From an uncultured Clostridia bacterium (GTDB taxonomy: Bacteria > Bacillota > Clostridia > Oscillospirales > Ruminococcaceae), in assembly GCA_937891895.1 (NCBI GenBank), contig CALATN010000035.1, forward strand, positions 1 through 5,589: 5,589 bases of DNA. The letters run 5' to 3'. Positions 1 to 5,589 of the stretch are shown piece after piece. Position 1 is the stretch's first letter. Each line of letters begins with the position of its first letter. Under the pieces are notes generated by a model. It did no database searches, was not told the origin of the DNA, and saw nothing but the letters and a program-made list of their open reading frames with translations. A program made the position numbers and the translations under genes.

Positions 1-1417
<1,417 letters not shown>

Positions 1418-1420
<3 letters not shown>

Positions 1421-2524
1421 GAGTACGAAATAATATGTAAAAGGATAAATTATAGCCAGAAGAATAACATTCACAAGTGTGAACACACCGAGATATTTTA
1501 TCGGCTTTGCATCGTCGGTTTCCATATAGATTCGGAAGGAAATCAGACTTGCAAGGCTTGCCACGAGAGTGCCGAGACCGCCCACGTTTGTTCCGAGGAC
1601 GAGGGCACGTCCGTTGTCAGTGAAGCCTGAAAGCATAAATGCCGCAGGGACGTTGCTTATAACCTGACTTACAAGAGTTGATGCGAGAAATTCCTGACCC
1701 TCAACAAGCTTTGTGACAAACTCATTTACGGCAGGCATATTCTGCAGGTTGCCAACAAAAACAAAAAACGAAGCAAAAGTAAGAAGCAGGCTATAGTCAA
1801 CCGCTGTAAAAAGACGCATATCGAGAATTATTGCAACAACGCATACCGAGGCAAACACCACGATTACGTCCATAAATCCAAAAACAGCAAGCAGACAAAG
1901 AATGAAAAGTATCACATAAAATGCAAGGAAGCGCTTGTTTTCAAGGGCAACCTCCTCGGTGTTTTCCGTTCCAAGGGGCACGTTTTTTATAAGCAGGCAA
2001 AGTACCAGGATAAGCACCGCACTTACCGCAAACACTGGAAGAGTCGTGCCGAAAAAGTCAGCGGGAGTATAGTTGTAGAAGTCGTACAGATAAAGATTCT
2101 GCAGGTTGCCGAAAGGGGTAAGCATACTGCCGAGGTTTGCCGCCGCAGTCTGTACGGTTATAACGTAAATCATTGTCGACGGGAGCTTGCTGAAAAGCGC
2201 CGCTGTCAGAGGCACGAAAGCAATCAGTGCAACGTCGTTTGTGAAAAGCATTGATGCAAAGAATGTGATGAAAACAAGGATTGTTCCCGTGCGCCTTGCC
2301 ATAGGTGTGCCGCTGCCAAGAAGCTTTCTGGAAATTACCGAAAGAAGTCTGCACTCACGGAAGCCCGCAACCGCAATCATCAGGCAGAAAAGCAGACCTA
2401 TTGTGTCGGTGTTGATATACTCAACAAAATTTGTTATAGGCACGAAAAAGCAGGAAATCAATGCCGCAAGCGTGGCTATTATAACAAGAAATTCCTTTTT
2501 ACAGAAATCAATAATCCCTTTCAC
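1418..2524 (-). CDS. Ion-transporter-superfamily permease (CitMHS/SLC13/ArsB-like)
   Basis: This 368-residue integral membrane protein has about 11-12 hydrophobic segments (for example near 11-30, 41-56, 81-94, 97-112, 161-180, 199-216, 218-235, 244-260, 308-329 and 344-366). The two-repeat layout of the ion transporter superfamily is visible. Repeat one has TNDVALI (95-101) followed by LTPFGNLQN (135-143). Repeat two has SNVPAAF (290-296) followed by GTNVGGLGT (311-319). Family members carry citrate, other di- and tricarboxylates, sulfate, sodium or arsenite, and no residue here settles the substrate. The start is GTG (2522-2524): an in-frame TAG at 2537-2539 blocks any longer form, and an AGGGG site (2534-2538) lies 9 nt before it. 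It follows the ArsP_2-like permease gene by 16 bp and precedes the GH3 gene by 12 bp, so it belongs to the same operon. Pairing with an ArsP_2 permease hints at export of an anion or metal oxyanion, but that is inference. Confidence 0.88.
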
Positions 2525-2540
2525 ACGAAACGTCCCCTAA

Positions 2541-3458
2541 TCAGAATAAGTTTATCACAACACCGCTCAGCACGCCTACGCCGTAGACAATGGCTGTGAT
2601 AACAAGGTTTTCCTTAATATTTTTATTTGCACGGAACAATATTGCAAGACCGATACCCGCTCCTGTACAAAGCCCCGCGATTGCTGTACCGAACTCAATT
2701 GCCCCCTCAGCGTAAAGCTCGGTGATAAGCACGGATGCCGCACAGTTCGGAATCATTCCCACAAGACCTGCAACAACAGGCTGGAACACACCCATATTTT
2801 CAAGAAAATGCTTTACGTTTTCCTCGCCCACAAGTCCGAAAACCATACCGAGAACAAGGTTTACAATGATGATGAAAATGCCGATACCGATTGTGTGCTT
2901 CAAAGCAGAATACCATATACCGTGATTTTCACAGCCGCAGCCCGCCTCGTCACAGAGGTCGCCGATGTGCTCGTCATCTGTCTTTATTTTCAGCATCTTC
3001 ATCACAAGGTCAACAGCAATACCCGCAACAGCGGCGATGATAACCTTTGTCACCAGGAGCTTCCATATCATACCCGCTTTGTCGGGATGCGCAAGAAGTA
3101 TCGGCACGGCCTCGTCAGAGGTTGACAGGAACACGGCAACAAGCGTACCTGCCGTGATGACACGTCCTGCATAGAAATTCGAAGCGATTACGGAAAAACC
3201 GCACTGCGGCACACAGCCTAACAGCGCACCGATTGCGGCACTTCCTGTACGACCTCCGCCTGATTTGCGGAGAAAATCAACAAGCTTGTCCCCTGCCTTA
3301 TGCTCAAGAAGTTCCATAAGCAGAAATGCAATGAAAAGAAACGGGAGCATCTTTGCGGAATCTAGAAGTGCGTGCAGTAATATATCAAGAAAATCGAAGC
3401 CTTCACCGTGGTGGTGATGGTCGTGGATTGTAAGAATAACCTGTGGAAAATATGTCAT
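2541..3458 (-). CDS. ArsP_2/DUF2899-type permease (putative heavy-metal, arsenic or manganese exporter)
   Basis: This 305-residue polytopic membrane protein resembles the ArsP_2 family, described as a putative 10-TM heavy-metal exporter and sometimes labelled putative arsenic efflux protein or manganese transporter. A histidine cluster, DHHHHGEG (13-20), precedes the first membrane segment. The two halves carry matching motifs, GCVPQCGFS (81-89) and GMIPNCAAS (234-242), as expected for an internally duplicated permease. A further conserved-looking segment is STSDEAVP (112-119). A central hydrophilic loop has CDEAGCGCENHG (169-180), with three Cys and one His that could bind metal. The ATG at 3456-3458 is chosen because AAAGGA (3467-3472) lies 8 nt upstream. 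A longer in-frame form from 3524 would begin inside the promoter -35 box. It is first in an operon with the permease and glycosidase genes. Substrate is unproven. Confidence 0.85.
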   Translation of the reverse strand: MTYFPQVILTIHDHHHHGEGFDFLDILLHALLDSAKMLPFLFIAFLLMELLEHKAGDKLVDFLRKSGGGRTGSAAIGALLGCVPQCGFSVIASNFYAGRVITAGTLVAVFLSTSDEAVPILLAHPDKAGMIWKLLVTKVIIAAVAGIAVDLVMKMLKIKTDDEHIGDLCDEAGCGCENHGIWYSALKHTIGIGIFIIIVNLVLGMVFGLVGEENVKHFLENMGVFQPVVAGLVGMIPNCAASVLITELYAEGAIEFGTAIAGLCTGAGIGLAILFRANKNIKENLVITAIVYGVGVLSGVVINLF

Positions 3459-3466
3459 TTTTTTAT

Positions 3467-3472
3467 TCCTTT
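3467..3472 (-). promoter_or_regulatory. Shine-Dalgarno site that decides the start of the ArsP_2-like gene
   Basis: AAAGGA lies 8 nt before ATG 3456-3458. It favours this start over in-frame upstream ATG codons, which lie at or before the predicted transcription start and lack a comparable site. Confidence 0.8.
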
Positions 3473-3495
3473 CGCTAAAAATTGCTTTAACGTTC

Positions 3496-3524
3496 ATTAT
3501 AGCATATTCTGCCTTATATTTCAA
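3496..3524 (-). promoter_or_regulatory. Sigma-A promoter of the two-permease/glycosidase operon
   Basis: On the minus strand, -35 TTGAAA (3519-3524) and a perfect -10 TATAAT (3496-3501) are separated by exactly 17 bp, with an extended -10 TGC just before the -10. Transcription should start near 3489, giving a leader of about 30 nt. That is too short for a yybP-ykoY manganese riboswitch or similar element, and no operator-like repeat is obvious. Confidence 0.88.
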
Positions 3525-3544
3525 GTCTAAAGTAGAGTTTACGC

Positions 3545-3579
3545 ATAAGAAAAGGTATCGGACTTACACCCGATACCTT
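3545..3579 (-). terminator. Rho-independent terminator after the SGNH hydrolase gene
   Basis: A perfect 10-bp inverted repeat, AAGGTATCGG and CCGATACCTT (3552-3561 and 3570-3579), surrounds an 8-nt loop. On the minus strand it is followed by a short T-rich run (TTCTTAT). It begins 4 nt after the hydrolase stop codon and lies upstream of the next operon's promoter, so it separates the two transcription units. The U-tract is short and interrupted, so termination may be only moderately strong. Confidence 0.82.
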
Positions 3580-3583
3580 GATA

Positions 3584-4342
3584 TCAAAAATAATTGTTGC
3601 GGATTTCCTTTGCAACGTAAGCACCCTGAAGATTCTGACCATTCTGCTTCGGGTGAAGTCCGTCAGCAAGATATCTTCCCTCGCCGCCGATAACCTCAAA
3701 CTTTTCGCAGATACCGCAGTTATTGTAGCAGTCGATAACCTGCGCACCCATTGCACCTGCAATCTTCTTCATTACGGTTTCAATCTGGATTTCAGTCTTG
3801 CGGTTGTGTTCAGGATTTGCCGTCTGAAGCGGAGTAAGAACAAATACTCTCGCATCAGGGAATTCCTCCATAATTCTCTGTAAACACCAACGCATTGCAC
3901 CAGCTTCGTTGAACAAATCAACGTTATCCAGTGTTTTGCCCTGCAAAGCTGTTTCAGTGTTGCCGAGGTGGTTTATGTCATCATTTGTGCCCATTGCAAA
4001 AGCGAAAAGCTCAGGCTTCGGCGCGATACCGTTGTGTACCTCGTGGATGTAGCGCTGGATATGTACAACAGCGCAGTTGTTTGCACGCTTCTGAAGCTCA
4101 ACAACATCATCTGTCGGCTCCCAGCCGTCGCTTATTCCTGCGAAATCTTCGTCCCAGTAATTCTGTGTAGTAACGGTTTTTCCGTCGGTTGAGGTAAGGA
4201 TACGCTTGTACCAGACCGCACTTCCTACCGCAACATTGTGACGTGAAGCCATTCCAAGGTTATCTGCAACATAGCGTGACCACTGGTCCCAGGCGGTAAT
4301 GCTGTCACCGTCAACACCGAAATTGATTTTTGAAAAGTCCAT
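3584..4342 (-). CDS. SGNH/GDSL-family hydrolase (cytoplasmic esterase/lipase-like)
   Basis: This 252-residue protein has the ordered SGNH blocks. Block I is GDSIT with nucleophile Ser14. A probable oxyanion Gly lies in NVAVGSA (Gly40). Block III is AMGTNDD with Asn120. Block V is DGLHP with Asp227 and His230 completing the catalytic triad. Members hydrolyse ester bonds in lipids, acetylated sugars or other small esters, and the substrate is not predictable here. No signal peptide or membrane segment is seen, so it likely acts inside the cell. One possibility is deacetylation of imported oligosaccharides, which is inference only. The start ATG (4340-4342) has AAAGGA (4351-4356) 8 nt upstream. 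It has its own promoter with an inverted repeat between the boxes and a terminator after the stop, so it can be a single-gene unit, perhaps also reached by read-through from the acylphosphatase gene 67 bp upstream. Confidence 0.92.
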   Translation of the reverse strand: MDFSKINFGVDGDSITAWDQWSRYVADNLGMASRHNVAVGSAVWYKRILTSTDGKTVTTQNYWDEDFAGISDGWEPTDDVVELQKRANNCAVVHIQRYIHEVHNGIAPKPELFAFAMGTNDDINHLGNTETALQGKTLDNVDLFNEAGAMRWCLQRIMEEFPDARVFVLTPLQTANPEHNRKTEIQIETVMKKIAGAMGAQVIDCYNNCGICEKFEVIGGEGRYLADGLHPKQNGQNLQGAYVAKEIRNNYF

Positions 4343-4377
4343 AGCAATCTTCCTTTACATAAAATAAAACTGAATAA

Positions 4378-4406
4378 ATTATACCACTTTAAAAGTGGTA
4401 AATCAA
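4378..4406 (-). promoter_or_regulatory. Sigma-A promoter of the SGNH hydrolase gene
   Basis: On the minus strand, -35 TTGATT (4401-4406) and -10 TATAAT (4378-4383) are separated by exactly 17 bp. The predicted start near 4371 gives a leader of about 28 nt. The -35 box lies 4 bases from the acylphosphatase stop codon. Confidence 0.82.
4382..4400. promoter_or_regulatory. 19-bp inverted repeat filling the promoter spacer (candidate operator)
   Basis: TACCACTTT and AAAGTGGTA form a perfect inverted repeat with 9-bp arms around one central base. It fills the whole spacer between -35 and -10 and overlaps two bases of the -10. A dimeric repressor bound here would block RNA polymerase. It is unlikely to be a terminator for the upstream gene, because the stem is AT-rich with a 1-base centre and no T-run follows. 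The cognate regulator is not in the window. Confidence 0.6.
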
Positions 4407-4409
4407 TAG

Positions 4410-4772
4410 TTATTTTGAAATATCAAAGCCTTTTTCGTCCGAAATAAGCTCCAGTTTTTCTGCAACTTTTTTGGCGATTTTTATCCGCCAGGGTGTCCCC
4501 ATAAAGTACACGAGGTAGTCAATCTTTTCCTGTGCACCCTGAATTTCCGCCTGCACGTCGCCGTTTTCAAGGTTCCTGCACCAGCCCGTCAGACCAAGTC
4601 TTTTCGCCATTTCGCTCAGTGCGTAACGGAAACCTACCTTCTGTACCCGTCCGGAAAAGGTGTAGCGGAAACGTACCGTTTCGCTTTCGGAAAATTCGGG
4701 AAGTTTGGCTTTCATTACCTGATTTAAGACATAGTTGTCACGGATTTTTTTGAGCGTTTTTATTATGGGCAT
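4410..4772 (-). CDS. Acylphosphatase-family protein with N-terminal extension
   Basis: This 120-residue protein belongs to the acylphosphatase family, small enzymes that hydrolyse carboxyl-phosphate bonds in acyl phosphates. The signature is GRVQKVGFR (41-49), with Arg49 as the phosphate-binding arginine. TGWCRNLENGDVQAEIQG (62-79) follows, with Asn67 as the catalytic asparagine, so both key residues are present. Two features are atypical. The usual glycine in GRVQGVGFR is lysine here, and about 33 residues (many basic) precede the ~90-residue domain core. The ATG at 4770-4772 has a GGGGGA site (4779-4784) 6 nt upstream, which supports the extended start. It lies 40 bp downstream of the unknown 116-residue gene on the same strand, so the two may be co-transcribed. 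I see no strong promoter of its own. Confidence 0.9.
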   Translation of the reverse strand: MPIIKTLKKIRDNYVLNQVMKAKLPEFSESETVRFRYTFSGRVQKVGFRYALSEMAKRLGLTGWCRNLENGDVQAEIQGAQEKIDYLVYFMGTPWRIKIAKKVAEKLELISDEKGFDISK

Positions 4773-4812
4773 TTTCTTTCCCCCAGAATTTCAGATTATC
4801 CTTTATATTATC

Positions 4813-5163
4813 TCATACAAGAATTGGCTCATAGTCAAGACTTAAAAGGTATTCATCCAGCATTTCAAAGAATACCCAAAACGCTTTTTCCTCATCGGGT
4901 TCGGTTTCAAGTATTAGAGTAAACCAACCTTTTGCGGTTTGAGTTTTTCCAAGATATTTCATTGCTACAAATTCTTGCAGACCTTCGGGCAATATGTTGT
5001 GTTCTGATAAATTTGCAGCCCTAACTGCACAATCATAGCCGTGTACCCAATGAACAAATCGTGATAGCTCTGTTTTACCAAGATATGCCCCGGGACGTCC
5101 TTTCAAGTGCGCCAGCAATTCTCTTTCACAGGAAGAAATGTCACTTGGTTTTGGGGTTATCAT
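4813..5163 (-). CDS. Hypothetical protein with RPGAYLG motif
   Basis: I do not recognise a named function. The 116-residue product is soluble, with no signal peptide or membrane segment. It has an early motif KGRPGAYLGK (21-30), then an aromatic-rich helix-like segment RFVHWVHGYD (35-44), a central KGWFTLILE strand (78-86) and an acidic C-terminal helix (EEKAFWVFFEMLDEYL, 91-106). Small bacterial proteins with an RPxxYLG start followed by a G-Y segment are widespread and uncharacterised. Some sit beside polymorphic toxin genes, but no toxin is present here, so an immunity role is only a guess. The ATG at 5161-5163 is chosen because GGAGG (5171-5175) is 7 nt upstream. Longer in-frame starts exist at ATG 5221-5223 and TTG 5236-5238 but lack a well-spaced SD. 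It has its own promoter, divergent from guaA, and may lead an operon with the acylphosphatase gene. Confidence 0.75.
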   Translation of the reverse strand: MITPKPSDISSCERELLAHLKGRPGAYLGKTELSRFVHWVHGYDCAVRAANLSEHNILPEGLQEFVAMKYLGKTQTAKGWFTLILETEPDEEKAFWVFFEMLDEYLLSLDYEPILV

Positions 5164-5170
5164 AGAAGTT

Positions 5171-5175
5171 CCTCC
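5171..5175 (-). promoter_or_regulatory. Shine-Dalgarno site that decides the start of the RPGAYLG protein
   Basis: GGAGG, within TGGAGGAAC, lies 7 nt before ATG 5161-5163. It is the only well-placed SD for this gene. It leaves a leader of about 85 nt from the predicted transcription start, in which I see no recognisable riboswitch or strong hairpin. Confidence 0.78.
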
Positions 5176-5255
5176 ATTAGCTGTATATATCATTTTTGCA
5201 ATTTTCACTTTCAAATCCTTCATATTTCCAATTTTCAACCATTTAATATGGTAAT

Positions 5256-5284
5256 ATTATACCACAATTCACCAACAACGTCAA
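5256..5284 (-). promoter_or_regulatory. Sigma-A promoter of the RPGAYLG gene
   Basis: On the minus strand, -35 TTGACG (5279-5284) and a perfect -10 TATAAT (5256-5261) are separated by exactly 17 bp. The predicted start is near 5249. It diverges from the guaA promoter about 60 bp away. Confidence 0.85.
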
Positions 5285-5343
5285 TCTGTGATTTTCACGT
5301 TGCACAAAATGAAAAAAATTATAAAAAAGTTGCAGAAAAGGTA

Positions 5344-5372
5344 TTGAAAAATAAGAAAGAATGTGTTATGAT
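5344..5372 (+). promoter_or_regulatory. Sigma-A promoter of guaA
   Basis: -35 TTGAAA (5344-5349) and -10 TATGAT (5367-5372) are separated by exactly 17 bp, with an extended -10 TGT just upstream. An A-rich stretch (about 5308-5341) could act as an UP element. The predicted start near 5379 leaves a ~30-nt leader, which has no room for the purine riboswitch that often precedes guaA in Firmicutes. Confidence 0.8.
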
Positions 5373-5410
5373 ATTTTCATATTTTTAATTTGAGTAAAGG
5401 AGAGTTTACT

Positions 5411-5589
5411 ATGAGTAATGTAAGACCGGACTCAATGGCAAGAATTACTACACCTGAGCTTGCTGAAAAGTTTATCGAAGAACAGATTGCCGAGGTGCGT
5501 GCACAGGTTGGCGACAAGAAGGTTCTTCTTGCACTTTCAGGCGGCGTTGACAGCTCTGTTGTTGCTGCACTTTTAATCAAGGCTATCGG
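5411..5589 (+). CDS. guaA: GMP synthase, ATP-pyrophosphatase part (partial, runs off right edge)
   Basis: The first 59 codons are visible. SGGVDSS (43-49) is the PP-loop of N-type ATP pyrophosphatases. The surrounding sequence, [22 protein letters not shown] then [10 protein letters not shown], is characteristic of GMP synthase, which aminates XMP to GMP using ATP in guanine nucleotide synthesis in the cytoplasm. Most bacterial GuaA proteins start with a ~190-residue glutamine amidotransferase domain. Here the start codon is only ~42 residues before the PP-loop, so that domain is not at the N-terminus. It may be a separate subunit elsewhere, as in split GMP synthases. The ATG has AAAGGAG (5396-5402) 8 nt upstream and a good promoter, so this is a genuine start rather than a fragment. 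NAD synthetase and other PP-loop enzymes share the SGGVDSS motif, but the flanking residues fit GuaA best. Confidence 0.88.
   Translation, partial: MSNVRPDSMARITTPELAEKFIEEQIAEVRAQVGDKKVLLALSGGVDSSVVAALLIKAI

Noticed and set aside
2058..3174. Other open frames overlapping the two permease genes
   Set aside because: Their translations are low-complexity or Cys/Arg/Ser-rich without domain features, and the frames used by the permeases have strong membrane-protein signatures.
3459..3495. Manganese (yybP-ykoY) or other riboswitch before the permease operon
   Set aside because: The leader predicted from the promoter is only about 30 nt and shows no conserved riboswitch core.
3459..3524. Longer ArsP_2-like protein with about 22 extra N-terminal residues
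   Set aside because: It would begin inside the -35 box of a near-consensus promoter, upstream of the predicted transcript start. The internal ATG at 3456-3458 has a well-spaced SD.
3931..4192. Plus-strand open frames opposite the SGNH hydrolase gene
   Set aside because: They carry no motifs or SD sites. The opposite frame has all the SGNH catalytic blocks.
4382..4400. Inverted repeat read as a terminator of the acylphosphatase gene
   Set aside because: A 1-base centre cannot form a normal RNA loop without losing pairs, the stem is AT-rich and no T-run follows. Its exact fit in the promoter spacer points to an operator.
4807..4838. Possible promoter for the acylphosphatase gene, TTGACT and GATAAT on the minus strand
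   Set aside because: The spacing is 20 bp, too long for a good sigma-A promoter, and the -35 lies in the coding sequence of the upstream gene. Co-transcription is simpler.
5164..5238. Longer start (TTG 5236-5238 or ATG 5221-5223) for the RPGAYLG protein
   Set aside because: Neither has a well-spaced SD, whereas ATG 5161-5163 has GGAGG 7 nt upstream. The ATG at 5221-5223 is not fully excluded.

Overview
The window looks like chromosomal DNA from a Gram-positive gut or rumen anaerobe of the Clostridia, most like Ruminococcus and other Oscillospiraceae. This is inferred from four things: AGGAGG-type ribosome binding sites, housekeeping sigma-A promoters with 17-bp spacers, moderate GC content, and a gene set of GH3/GH13 glycosidases, an SGNH hydrolase and an ArsP_2-type permease. 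No species can be named from the sequence alone.

Six of the seven genes lie on the minus strand, so they read right to left. The rightmost gene, guaA, is on the plus strand and runs off the window. It diverges from its neighbour across a short intergenic region with a clear promoter in each direction (about 5249-5379). From right to left the minus-strand genes are: (a) a 116-residue protein of unknown function with an RPGAYLG motif (4813-5163); (b) an acylphosphatase with an N-terminal extension (4410-4772); (c) a cytoplasmic SGNH/GDSL hydrolase (3584-4342), with its own promoter carrying a 19-bp inverted repeat and with a terminator after it; and (d) a three-gene operon from a strong promoter at 3496-3524. 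That operon encodes an ArsP_2/DUF2899-type permease (2541-3458), a 12-TM-like ion-transporter-superfamily permease (1418-2524) and a glycosidase gene that continues past base 1.

The most unusual item is the glycosidase gene at the left edge. Its first ~400 codons are a normal GH3 beta-glycosidase start (nucleophile region VVTDGGD). Within one unbroken frame it then becomes the interior of a GH13 alpha-glucosidase of the oligo-1,6-glucosidase type (EFGTMADF, then [12 protein letters not shown]). The switch happens at the short motif DNGYDI, which fits both families at that point. The GH3 sandwich domain is cut short and the first strands of the GH13 barrel are missing. The best explanations are a deletion or recombination between short matching sequences in two glycosidase genes, or an assembly chimera. 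A designed two-enzyme fusion is unlikely.

The two transporters share a promoter and probably work together in ion export or homeostasis, but their substrates cannot be read from the sequence. I see no RNA genes, CRISPR arrays, insertion sequences or prophage genes. No gene-free stretch exceeds 300 bases.
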